From Planctomycetaceae bacterium (lineage in GTDB: Bacteria > Planctomycetota > Phycisphaerae > Phycisphaerales > SM1A02), in NCBI GenBank assembly GCA_002685335.1, contig NYWY01000011.1, positions 1 to 19,199 on the forward strand: 19,199 nt of DNA, in the 5' to 3' direction. Under the pieces are notes generated by a model. That model had not been told where the DNA came from and searched no databases. It saw only the letters and a list, made by a program, of their open reading frames with translations. Position numbers and translations under genes: made by a program. Of this stretch, positions 1 through 7,631 are shown piece by piece (the stretch's first letter is position 1; each line of letters starts with the position of its first letter).

Positions 1-653
1 CGATCCTCAGCGAAGCCAAGGACGTCCGCGGCCTGTTCAAGAAGCAGACCGGTGGTCGTGGTCAGTTCGGCGATGCGGTTCTCACCGTGAGTCCCATCAC
101 CGAAGAGGAAGCCGAGGCACAGGAACTCAAGTACAAGAACGGCGTGGTCTTCGTCGACAAGATCGCAGGCGGCGTGATTCCGCGAGAGTTCATTCCGTCG
201 GTCGAGACCGGTGCCCGGAACGCCGCGGTGAGCGGCGTCCTCGGTGGCTACCCGCTGATCAACATCAAGGTCGAACTGGTCTTCGGCTCCTACCACGACG
301 TCGACTCCAGCCAGGTCGCGTTCGAACAGGCCGGCTCGCTCGCGTTCCGCGAAGCGGTCATGAAGGCGAAGCCCGCCCTCCTCGAACCGATCATGAAGCT
401 CTCGGTCACCACGCCGGACGAGTACTTCGGCACCGTCTCCGGCGACATCTCCAGCCGCCGTGGACACATCGTCGACTCCGAGCTGCGAGGCGTGGTCCGG
501 ATCATCACCGCGGAAGTCCCGCTTTCCGAGATGTTCGGTTACACCACCACCCTGCGGTCGATGACTCAGGGACGCGCGACCAGTTCGATGGAGCCGGCCG
601 AGTACCGCGTGATGCCCGACAGCCTGAAGGAAGCGGTCCTCGCCGAGGGCTGA
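1..653 (+). CDS. fusA: Elongation factor G, C-terminal part (5' end outside window)
   Basis: The translating GTPase EF-G moves tRNA and mRNA through the ribosome and helps recycle ribosomes with RRF. Only domains IV and V are here: the reading frame is open from base 3 and gives 216 residues, against about 700 for the full protein. Visible landmarks are the domain IV entry motif GGRGQFG, then GGVIPREFIP, GSYHDVDSS at the domain IV tip region, KAKPALLEPIMK leading into domain V, and SRRGHI followed by VPLSEMFGYTTTLRSMTQGR, which are classic EF-G C-terminal signatures. The GTG at 87 is an internal valine, not a start. The gene ends in TGA and a strong terminator follows 34 bases later. Many planctomycetes and spirochaetes carry several EF-G paralogues; without the G domain I cannot say which this is, so the symbol is provisional. 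Confidence 0.95.
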   Translation, partial: ILSEAKDVRGLFKKQTGGRGQFGDAVLTVSPITEEEAEAQELKYKNGVVFVDKIAGGVIPREFIPSVETGARNAAVSGVLGGYPLINIKVELVFGSYHDVDSSQVAFEQAGSLAFREAVMKAKPALLEPIMKLSVTTPDEYFGTVSGDISSRRGHIVDSELRGVVRIITAEVPLSEMFGYTTTLRSMTQGRATSSMEPAEYRVMPDSLKEAVLAEG

Positions 654-687
654 TCCCTCCAAGCGACCACCGACGCCGATCATCCAC

Positions 688-715
688 GGGGCCGCGACCA
701 TCTGGTCGCGGCCCC
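688..715 (+). terminator. Rho-independent terminator after the EF-G gene
   Basis: Two 13-base arms (688-700 and 703-715) are exact reverse complements, with only TC between them, so in practice a 12-bp GC-rich stem with a four-base loop. GTTTC follows. The U tract is short, but the stem is the strongest inverted repeat I found in any gap of the window. It separates the EF-G transcript from the phosphatase gene promoter. Confidence 0.8.
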
Positions 716-752
716 GTTTCGCATGCGACCCGGTGCGTTGGACGAAGAGTGC

Positions 753-758
753 TAATCT
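753..758 (+). promoter_or_regulatory. Putative -10 box TAATCT of a leaderless promoter
   Basis: GCTAATCT sits so that exactly six bases (759-764) separate the hexamer from the ATG at 765. A sigma-70-type start about seven bases after the -10 box would fall on the A of the ATG, giving a leaderless mRNA. No Shine-Dalgarno sequence lies before this ATG, which agrees. I see no convincing -35 element at 16-18 bases. Confidence 0.45.
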
Positions 759-764
759 GCAGTC

Positions 765-2189
765 ATGGCGAACGATCCGGCCATCGAAACGACGGAGGAA
801 TTCCGGGGCGAGTACGAACTCGCCCTCGAGAAGTGGCTCCGTCGTCGATTCGCAGGGCTCTGGGGCACGCTCTTCGCGATCGAACTCGCGCTCACCGCCC
901 TCTGGTCGTTCACCCTCATCAGTCGGATCGACGAACAGGGCTTCGGCGCCGCGGCCTCGATTTCGCCCGTACGCCTCGTCCCCCCCCTCTCGCTCCTGGT
1001 CCTGGCCTGGTTCCACTTCCGGATCATGCCTCGGCTCCAGGAACGGAACGCGATCATCAAGGCCGCGACGAGGATGATCATCTGCCTCGGGTTCCTCGAC
1101 CTGGTCGCCACCCTCCTGCCGGACGTCGCCACCACCGGCATCCTCGGCATCTACTTCCTCCACCTGGTGTCGAGCCTCTTCCTCCCCTGGAGACCGATCG
1201 AATCCCTCCGGCCGATGGTGCCGCTGATGGTCGCCTGGCTCCTGATGCGGATCCTGTTCATCGGATCGGGGAATCCAGTCGAACTCCTGATCGCGATCAG
1301 CGTCGCCCCCCTCGGTCTCATTCCCGGCCTCGGCGTCTGCGCATTCCGCATGTGGACCTGGAACCGACGATTCCGGACCGCCGCCCTCGCCCGCGGATTC
1401 GGGGTCCTGCGGCAGGAGGTCAAGCAGGCTCGAAGAATCCACGAATCACTGTTTCCCTCGCCGATCGAACACCCCGACTTCACGTTCGACTTCGTGTTCC
1501 GTCCGATGCGGGACCTCGGAGGTGACTTCATCCACGCCTCCGACACCCCGACCGGTGGCATCCGGGTGGTGCTGGTGGACGTCACCGGCCATGGACTCAC
1601 GGCCGCCATGACCGTGACTCGACTCTCCGGCGAGATCGAACGGGTGGTCGCGGAAGATCCGAACATCGGCCCCGCGGCGATCCTGGTCGCCCTCAACCGA
1701 TACGCGAATCTGGTGCTGAGTCAGCATTCGATCTTCGCCACCGCGATCGCGGCCGAACTCGACCCCGCGGATGGGACGCTGCGAATCGCCAACGCCGGAC
1801 ACCCTCCCGCGTTCCTTCGACGCCGTGACGGCTCGACCGATTCCATCGAGTCCTCGGGCATCATCCTCGGCGCCCTGGAATCCGACGAGTACGAATGCGA
1901 GGAGACGAGACGAACGCTGGACCGGGACGACCTGCTGCTCCTCTATACCGACGGGGTGATCGAGACCCGTGACCGATCCGGAAGCCAGCTCGGGATCGAT
2001 CGAGTCGGCGAAGCGATGAAGCGAATGCCGGCGCCTCCCTCGTGGACCGAGCATCTCGCGTCCCTCGCCGATGCCCATCGATTCGGACCACCGGAGGACG
2101 ACCTGCTCATCGCCACCCTCGCCCATCATCCGACCTCGGACCGACCGGAATCGGCGTCGTCCGCCAACCGGAGCGAACCGGAGGAATGA
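765..2189 (+). CDS. Membrane-bound PP2C/SpoIIE-family serine phosphatase (RsbU-like)
   Basis: A 474-residue protein. The N-terminal half has about six hydrophobic segments (roughly 31-53, 67-85, 103-122, 124-140, 148-165, 173-190). A linker helix follows with EVKQARRIHESLFPSP, the typical lead-in to RsbU-type phosphatases, then a SpoIIE/PP2C domain at about 235-455. Metal-binding landmarks are intact: GGDF (D254), VDVTGHG (D272), NAGHPP, YTDGVIE (D396) and EDDLLIA (D445/D446). The family dephosphorylates serine on STAS-domain anti-sigma antagonists in partner-switching cascades. No STAS protein or anti-sigma kinase is encoded nearby, so the target must lie elsewhere. The membrane part matches no sensor domain I recognise. 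The start is chosen from the leaderless-type promoter and the absence of an SD. The stop overlaps the ribD start, so the two genes are probably co-translated. Family is firm; signal and target are unknown. Confidence 0.9.
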   Translation: MANDPAIETTEEFRGEYELALEKWLRRRFAGLWGTLFAIELALTALWSFTLISRIDEQGFGAAASISPVRLVPPLSLLVLAWFHFRIMPRLQERNAIIKAATRMIICLGFLDLVATLLPDVATTGILGIYFLHLVSSLFLPWRPIESLRPMVPLMVAWLLMRILFIGSGNPVELLIAISVAPLGLIPGLGVCAFRMWTWNRRFRTAALARGFGVLRQEVKQARRIHESLFPSPIEHPDFTFDFVFRPMRDLGGDFIHASDTPTGGIRVVLVDVTGHGLTAAMTVTRLSGEIERVVAEDPNIGPAAILVALNRYANLVLSQHSIFATAIAAELDPADGTLRIANAGHPPAFLRRRDGSTDSIESSGIILGALESDEYECEETRRTLDRDDLLLLYTDGVIETRDRSGSQLGIDRVGEAMKRMPAPPSWTEHLASLADAHRFGPPEDDLLIATLAHHPTSDRPESASSANRSEPEE

Positions 2190-3352
2190 ACGACGACCGC
2201 GACTTCCTCACCCGGGCCGCCAGACTCGCCCTGCGAGGCCACGGAGATGCCGAACCCAATCCTTCCGTGGGTTGCCTCGTGGCTGATCGTGACGGCCGGA
2301 TCGTCGGACGCGGAAGAACCCGCCGCCCCGGCGGCCCTCATGCGGAGGTCGTGGCCCTTGGTCGAGCGGGCGAGGCCGCCCGCGGCGGCACGGCCTGGGT
2401 CACGCTCGAACCCTGCAATCATCACGGCCGGACTCCGCCCTGCGTGGATGCCGTCCTCGCCGCGGGGATCGCTCGGCTGGTGGTGGGCACCGTCGATCCC
2501 AATCCCCTCGCCGCAGGCGGCATCGCACGACTCCGAGCCGCCGGGGTCGACGTCGTGGTGATCGATGACGTGCCGGCCGTGCGGAGGCTCCATGCGTCCT
2601 TCCGCCACCGGGTGGCCACCGGCCGACCCTGGGTCGTCGCCAAATGGGCGGAAACCGCGGATGGCGATCTGATCGCCCCCCCGGGAACCCCCGCGACCAT
2701 CTCGAGTCCGGCGTCTCATCGCCTCGTCCATCGGGAACGTGGCCGGGTGGATGCCATCCTCACGGGCATCGGAACCGTCCTGGCCGATGACCCCCGCCTG
2801 GATCCTCGAGTCATTCGGGCTCGCCGAACCCCGTGCCGCGTCGTGCTGGACCCCGATCTGGCCCTTCCACCGACCGCCAGGATGCTTCACATCCCGAACG
2901 GTGGTCCGATCCTCGTCATCACCGATGAAACGGTGGTCGGCCGCGACCCCGACCGGGCCGATGCTCTCCGCGACCTCGGGGTCGAGATCATGACCATTCC
3001 CTGGGCGCCTCCGGGATCGCCCGCTCCGGTCGACTCCCCGTCCGCCGGAAGCGCCGGTGGACGACTTCGTCGACGCCTCACCGGTGACGGTTGCCGCGAT
3101 CTGCTGGAGGCCCTCGCCCGGAATCACGACGTGGCCACCGTGCTCACCGAAGCCGGTCCCGACGTTCTCCACGCCCTCTTCGATCACCAACTGGTCGACG
3201 CCGCCCTGGTCTTCACCTCTCCGCGGCGCTTCGAACCGTCGACCGGGTCCCCACCCCATCCCCGCGATCGCCTCGATGACCGACGGTTCGAAATCGTGTG
3301 GCGGGGTGACCGCGGTGGCGATGCGGTCGCGTGGTGGCAACGACGCGATTGA
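2186..3352 (+). CDS. ribD: Bifunctional riboflavin biosynthesis protein RibD (deaminase/reductase)
   Basis: Converts 2,5-diamino-6-ribosylamino-4(3H)-pyrimidinone 5'-phosphate to 5-amino-6-ribitylamino-uracil 5'-phosphate: an N-terminal zinc deaminase, then an NADPH reductase. The product is 388 residues. The deaminase (about 1-145) has PNPSVGC, HAE (H52, E54) and PCNHHGRTPPC (C77, C86) as zinc/catalytic residues, then DPNPLAAGG. The reductase (about 150-388) shows KWAETADGD, DAILTGIGTVLADDPRLDPR and a late TEAGPDVLHALF. A proline/serine-rich stretch around residues 275-295 looks like a flexible insertion. The start at 2186 overlaps the upstream stop (ATGA) with GGAG just before it; the frame is open upstream to 2042 but that part runs over the phosphatase gene and has no RibD homology. 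No other riboflavin gene lies in the window, so ribD is separated from its pathway partners. Confidence 0.95.
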   Translation: MNDDRDFLTRAARLALRGHGDAEPNPSVGCLVADRDGRIVGRGRTRRPGGPHAEVVALGRAGEAARGGTAWVTLEPCNHHGRTPPCVDAVLAAGIARLVVGTVDPNPLAAGGIARLRAAGVDVVVIDDVPAVRRLHASFRHRVATGRPWVVAKWAETADGDLIAPPGTPATISSPASHRLVHRERGRVDAILTGIGTVLADDPRLDPRVIRARRTPCRVVLDPDLALPPTARMLHIPNGGPILVITDETVVGRDPDRADALRDLGVEIMTIPWAPPGSPAPVDSPSAGSAGGRLRRRLTGDGCRDLLEALARNHDVATVLTEAGPDVLHALFDHQLVDAALVFTSPRRFEPSTGSPPHPRDRLDDRRFEIVWRGDRGGDAVAWWQRRD

Positions 3353-3364
3353 GGGTCGAGGATT

Positions 3365-3385
3365 CCGCCGGTTGAATTCCGACGG
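3365..3385. terminator. Weak hairpin between the convergent ribD and DUF4340 genes
   Basis: Seven-base arms at 3365-3371 and 3379-3385 pair with one mismatch around a seven-base loop, in a 38-bp gap between two converging stop codons. It lacks a clear U tract on either side, so a bidirectional terminator is only a possibility. Confidence 0.25.
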
Positions 3386-3390
3386 TGGTT

Positions 3391-4749
3391 TCAGCGAGGG
3401 GTGCCGGACCAGGCCGCCGGGGTCAGCGGCATGACCGTGCTCGCCGGCAGGAGACGGAGGACGCCGTCTCCGTTTTCCGTCGCCCATCGACCATCCGCGG
3501 ACTCCCGGGCGATCCGAATCGCATCCAGGGGCCGACCGTCGAAGGCATGCAACACGATGGTGCCGACCTGCAGGCGGGTCGGGAAGGCCTGGATCTGCAG
3601 TTCGGTCGCCGCGGTCGAAGAGAGGATCGACAGCAATTCTTCGACCCGCGTGCGGTCGGCCGGTACCGCGGGCCCGTCATCGATGGACAACAACCAGCGA
3701 TCGAGATCCCGATCGAGCCTGACCCGCCCCGCCTCGGTGTCGATCACCAGATGCCGCACATCCGCGATGTCGACCCCCGTGCCGGTGGAGTCGATGAAGG
3801 ACGCCACCGCGGGAAGAAGACCCCGAAGCGTCGCTTCATCGATGCGAAAGACGGTGGGCACCCCTTCGATCATCGCAAAACGCCCGCGACCCACCATTCC
3901 CGCGGGGCCACCGATCAGCAGTCTTTCGACCTGGCCGTCATCGCGGACCACATCGATGATCGCGGCGGGATCCTCGAGCCCGTACCGAGCTCGCCGTTCC
4001 GCCGCGTCGGTGACGAAACCGTCGTGTTCGATCCGTCCGATGATCGCGATCATTCGATCGATCGCCGCCGAGTCCGCCCGAGTCTCGACTGGAGAGGTCA
4101 TCAACCACCGACGCCCGTCGCGACGCAGCGTGGTGACCGACTCACCGTTGGCCGATCGAAATTCGATGATCTCCGCATCGCCGGGGAAGAGCCGACGGGA
4201 CCGCCAGTTTCGAGGATCGTCCTCCACCGCCTGTTCGTGCAACGCGTCGTTCACCACCAGGACCTCGTCCCGGCCATCGATCCGTATCCAGGCTCGGCCC
4301 GCGACCGTGCGGGCCCCGAGATCGATCGAGGTCCGACCGCCGGGCCAGGAGAGGGTGACGTTGGAATCAGGGTCGGCCAGTTCGACTCGCTCGAGTCCTC
4401 CGCCGTCCTTCAAGTCCGTCACCTGATTCCGCCGGGTCGCGGAAAGGTCCGCGGCGGCGAGGACCACGCGTCGAACCGCAAAGCCGTCGGCCGCGACATC
4501 GAACGGTTCCACCTGACGCCACCCCTGCCTTCCCCGCTCGAAGACGATCTCGATCGGGGCCGCATCCCGCGAAGGTCCCGGCCGCCTGATCTCCACTCGG
4601 TCGACGTCATCGACGGGAATCGGCGTGGCGTGCACGACGCTGCTCGAAGCGAAATCCACTCCGTCCGAAGGAGATCGCCAGGCCCCTCGGGCGGCGAAGA
4701 TCAATCCGACCGCGACCACCCAGATGAGAAGAACGAGGCGTCCGTTCAT
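3391..4749 (-). CDS. DUF4340 membrane-anchored protein of the Gld-like ABC operon
   Basis: A 452-residue protein with a short cytoplasmic N-terminus, one hydrophobic anchor (about residues 4-21) and a long soluble remainder rich in beta-type repeats. Features of the DUF4340 family are visible: a repeated pattern of an evaluated region (VDRVEIRRPG..., ...GWRQVEPFDVAADG), a RYGLEDPAAIIDV motif (families usually show YGLdxP), and then a second copy of the fold. The molecular role of DUF4340 proteins is unknown; they commonly accompany GldF/GldG-type ABC systems and are probably extracytoplasmic partners. The start at 4749 is chosen over an in-frame TTG at 4767 because it overlaps the upstream stop as ATGA and has GGAGGT seven bases before it. 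It is the third gene of the operon. Confidence 0.85.
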   Translation of the reverse strand: MNGRLVLLIWVVAVGLIFAARGAWRSPSDGVDFASSSVVHATPIPVDDVDRVEIRRPGPSRDAAPIEIVFERGRQGWRQVEPFDVAADGFAVRRVVLAAADLSATRRNQVTDLKDGGGLERVELADPDSNVTLSWPGGRTSIDLGARTVAGRAWIRIDGRDEVLVVNDALHEQAVEDDPRNWRSRRLFPGDAEIIEFRSANGESVTTLRRDGRRWLMTSPVETRADSAAIDRMIAIIGRIEHDGFVTDAAERRARYGLEDPAAIIDVVRDDGQVERLLIGGPAGMVGRGRFAMIEGVPTVFRIDEATLRGLLPAVASFIDSTGTGVDIADVRHLVIDTEAGRVRLDRDLDRWLLSIDDGPAVPADRTRVEELLSILSSTAATELQIQAFPTRLQVGTIVLHAFDGRPLDAIRIARESADGRWATENGDGVLRLLPASTVMPLTPAAWSGTPR

Positions 4750-7631
4750 CGGCCCGACCTCCGCCAACTCCAGAGACCGGCGCCGAAGACCAGAGGTCCG
4801 ACCCCGAGTATCACCGGAAGCAGGAATCCGAAGATGGTCCGGGTACCGCCACCCACGCCCTCGAAGCGGGAGATCTCCCGTCCGGTCGCCGCGGTGGCCA
4901 CGAGTTCATCCAAACCCGCCAACCAGGCGACGGCGCTCAACGCCAGTTCACGGTTCCCGGGATTCGCGAGAACCAGCCGCTGGTCACCAAGATTCCCGGA
5001 TTCATTCACGATCGCCGACAACGGCCACCCTCCGGACCCGACCACGACCAGACGCTGCGGCTCTCCGAGGAACCCCTCGGTCTCGACCGCCACCGCGACC
5101 GGGACCGGATCGTCGAAGTAGATCTCACCGTTCACATCCGCGTCGGGTTCCGGCGGGCCGGAGATTCGCGCCCCGTCACCCCGCCAGTCGGATTCGAGCC
5201 AGCGGAGCGGGCGTGGCGTGATCGCCGACAGCACCACCGCGTCGTCCGTGATCAAGTCGTCCACCACCACCGGCGTCGGGTGCGAGAGAAACAGCCGCTT
5301 TCCTCGTAGCGCCGTCGCGACCGGGGTCGCCGATCGATTCGCCTTCGGCGTCATCGAGGAGACGTCGATTTCCTGATAGGTGACCACCGAGCCGCCGGCT
5401 CGAAGCTCGTCGGCAAGTTCCGGAGCCCACTCGAACACCACCCGCCCGGTGTCGACGGTGACTCCGAGACCGGCCGCCACCGTCGACCAGGGATCCGGCT
5501 GACCGACCAGGGGGAGAAGGCTTCGGGACACCGTCAGGAGTACCGGTTCCCCCGCCACGATCAATTCGGTGGCCGCGGCAAGCACCGCCTTCTCCGTCTC
5601 GCCGTACTCGAGCCCGGTCCGTTGCAAGGTCGGCATCACCACCCAGACGGTCACCCGATCCGGATCGTCGACCGGCCGCTCGGTTCGTCCCGGAATCCAC
5701 TCCTCGACCTCGTACCGCGCCGTTCGGAGGGCTTCGGTGATCGCGGCGTATTCCATGCCCTCGTCGGTCGGCCGCAGCATCGTCCGGTCTTCGGCGTGCA
5801 CGATGACCACCCGTGGCATCACGCCGATCCGGAGCGCACGGATCGCGGACGTCAGCATCTCCTCGCCCTGGAATCGACGATCGAATCCGACCACCGCCCC
5901 CGCGTCCGACTCGCGGATCGCGCTGGACGGAAACAATTTCCAGGCCGGGATGACCAGGGAGCCCGGTGGTCCGTCCACCACCGCGAGGTCCCCTTCCGCG
6001 ATCGAATCGGCGAGGACCGCGATCGAGAGCGGCTGCCGACGTTCGAGGGTCTCCAGCGAAGTGGCCGTCGAACGCAGTCCGCCCGCGACCTGCTCGAGGG
6101 GTGGGAGCGTCCGCACCGCCCATTCGCGGACCGACGGGGCCAGGGCCGGATCGACGGTCCAACCCCGGAGGGCATCCGCCAGGACTTCCAGTTCCGTGGC
6201 CTGATTCGCGTTGTTCCCCGCCACGCTGGCCCGAACCAGACGCCAGTTCGGGAGCGGGCGGCGAGTGGTGCTTCGGAGGTTCTCCTCGACGAATTCGGTG
6301 AAGACGCCGCCTTCCTCGGCCAGGGTTCCAAGGCCGAGTCCGACCCGTTCCAGAACCTCTCCCGCCGGGTCCCCGGGGGGCAGTCCCTCGATCACTTCGA
6401 CGATCGAAGGACCAGTGGCTCGGCCGTAGGTTCGAAGCGCTTCGAACGCTTCGAGACCAGCGTCGATCTCCTGTTCCCAGATTCCGATCGCGATCGCGTC
6501 GCGCTCGAGAAACGACTCCAACACGGACTCGTACCGCCCGACCGAACGCGGATCGACCGGATCGATGCGTTCGGCGATCAGCGACGGAGTCGCGGAATCC
6601 ATTCGATCGACCACTTCATCGACCAGTCGCATGGTGACCGGATCGGCATCGTCCTGGGCCACGAACATGCGGATCGACCATCCGGGTTCCAGGGATTCGA
6701 GCAGCTCGATGGTCGACGGCCGCAACGAATAGGCCCGAGTCTTGGTCAGATCCGCCTCGACTCGCAGCCTGGGGGCCGAGAGCAGGCTGGTGCCCGCGGC
6801 GACCGCGACCGCGAGGCCCAGAAGTCCCGCCACCGCGAACCCGCCCGAAAGCAGACGCCCCGAAGCGGTCTGCGACCTCGGGCGACGGGGGCTTGCGAGC
6901 GAGAATGCGGAGGCGAGCGAGAAGAAGATCGCCAGCCCCGCGAAGAACGCGACGTTGCCCGAATCGAAGAGACCGATCGCGAAGTCGTCCAGTCGTTCGA
7001 TCGGATCAAGACCGCGAACGACATCCATCCAGGCGAGGGTTCGTCCACTGGAGATGAAGGTCGCGGGCAGGAGCTCCGGAAGAATCGCGGGCAGTCCCTT
7101 GGCGAGCAGGATCAGAATGAACCAGGCGAAGAAGGTGACGAGGTACGCCACGACCTGGCTCGAAGTCCGAGTCGAAACCAGGATCCCCATCGAGACCAGG
7201 GTGGTCCCCAACAGGAGCAAGCCGAGCAATCCGGTCGCGAGCTCACCCGGGTCGGGATCGCCGTAGGCCTCCGAGACGCCCGCCAGAACCAGGATCGGAA
7301 GCCCGAGGACGCCGAGGACCGCGATCGCGGCGAGCAACTTGCCCGCCACGAGTTCCAGGGCGGAAAGCGGCGAGGTCAGAAGAACCTCGAGCGTCCCCAG
7401 TCGGGCCTCCTCCGCGAAACTCCGCATCGACACCGCCGGTGCGATGATCATCATCGCCCATCCCGCGATCGACACCACGACCCGCAGGGTCGCCGGCTGA
7501 CCCTCTCGGAACGTCGCGAACACGAAGACGAGGGCGGCCAGCAGGCCCCAACCGGCAAGGATGATCCATCCGGTCGGAACCAGGAAGGTCGACACCAGAT
7601 CCCTTCTTGCGATGGCGAGAACGCCTCTCAT
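4746..7631 (-). CDS. Fused ABC-2 permease and GldG-like auxiliary protein (GldF-GldG fusion)
   Basis: A 961-residue fusion. Residues 1-245 are an ABC-2 permease of the GldF/NatB type with hydrophobic segments near 20-40, 54-70, 98-120, 133-155, 160-180 and 225-245 and the motif FAEEARLGTLEVLLTSPLS (72-90). Residues from about 262 are a GldG-like unit (ABC_transp_aux type): a TM segment 262-283, the hallmark ADLTKTRAYSLRPSTIELL (293-311), a thioredoxin-like half to about 385, then FQGEEMLTSAIRAL (587-600), a second alpha/beta half, and a C-terminal TM (about 933-954) ending in a basic tail. In Flavobacterium GldF and GldG are separate; a fusion of usual parts would be nearer 800 residues. The surplus is a helix-rich stretch about 390-585. 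The protein should form the membrane channel and a large periplasmic module for the adjacent ATPase. The substrate is unknown; gliding is not implied. Confidence 0.88.
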   Translation of the reverse strand: MRGVLAIARRDLVSTFLVPTGWIILAGWGLLAALVFVFATFREGQPATLRVVVSIAGWAMMIIAPAVSMRSFAEEARLGTLEVLLTSPLSALELVAGKLLAAIAVLGVLGLPILVLAGVSEAYGDPDPGELATGLLGLLLLGTTLVSMGILVSTRTSSQVVAYLVTFFAWFILILLAKGLPAILPELLPATFISSGRTLAWMDVVRGLDPIERLDDFAIGLFDSGNVAFFAGLAIFFSLASAFSLASPRRPRSQTASGRLLSGGFAVAGLLGLAVAVAAGTSLLSAPRLRVEADLTKTRAYSLRPSTIELLESLEPGWSIRMFVAQDDADPVTMRLVDEVVDRMDSATPSLIAERIDPVDPRSVGRYESVLESFLERDAIAIGIWEQEIDAGLEAFEALRTYGRATGPSIVEVIEGLPPGDPAGEVLERVGLGLGTLAEEGGVFTEFVEENLRSTTRRPLPNWRLVRASVAGNNANQATELEVLADALRGWTVDPALAPSVREWAVRTLPPLEQVAGGLRSTATSLETLERRQPLSIAVLADSIAEGDLAVVDGPPGSLVIPAWKLFPSSAIRESDAGAVVGFDRRFQGEEMLTSAIRALRIGVMPRVVIVHAEDRTMLRPTDEGMEYAAITEALRTARYEVEEWIPGRTERPVDDPDRVTVWVVMPTLQRTGLEYGETEKAVLAAATELIVAGEPVLLTVSRSLLPLVGQPDPWSTVAAGLGVTVDTGRVVFEWAPELADELRAGGSVVTYQEIDVSSMTPKANRSATPVATALRGKRLFLSHPTPVVVDDLITDDAVVLSAITPRPLRWLESDWRGDGARISGPPEPDADVNGEIYFDDPVPVAVAVETEGFLGEPQRLVVVGSGGWPLSAIVNESGNLGDQRLVLANPGNRELALSAVAWLAGLDELVATAATGREISRFEGVGGGTRTIFGFLLPVILGVGPLVFGAGLWSWRRSGR
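4757..4762 (-). promoter_or_regulatory. Shine-Dalgarno GGAGGT that fixes the DUF4340 start
   Basis: On the minus strand GGAGGT lies seven bases before the ATG at 4749, inside the 3' end of the preceding gene. It is the best SD match seen in this window and rules against the alternative TTG start at 4767, which would lie upstream of it. Confidence 0.65.

Noticed and set aside
749..1525. Plus-strand frame of 258 codons overlapping the phosphatase start
   Set aside because: Arg/Pro/His-rich frame-shifted shadow of the membrane domain; the gene at 765 has TM segments and a full catalytic domain.
2042..2185. N-terminal extension of RibD by 48 residues
   Set aside because: It overlaps the conserved end of the phosphatase domain and carries no RibD homology; the ATGA start at 2186 with GGAG before it fits better.
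3385..5121. Long plus-strand open frame of 578 codons opposite the DUF4340 gene and the permease end
   Set aside because: It is antisense to a gene with clear motifs, SD and coupled start. Its translation is rich in Arg, Pro, Asp and Gly with no domain pattern, as expected when a GC-rich gene has few stops in the opposite frame.
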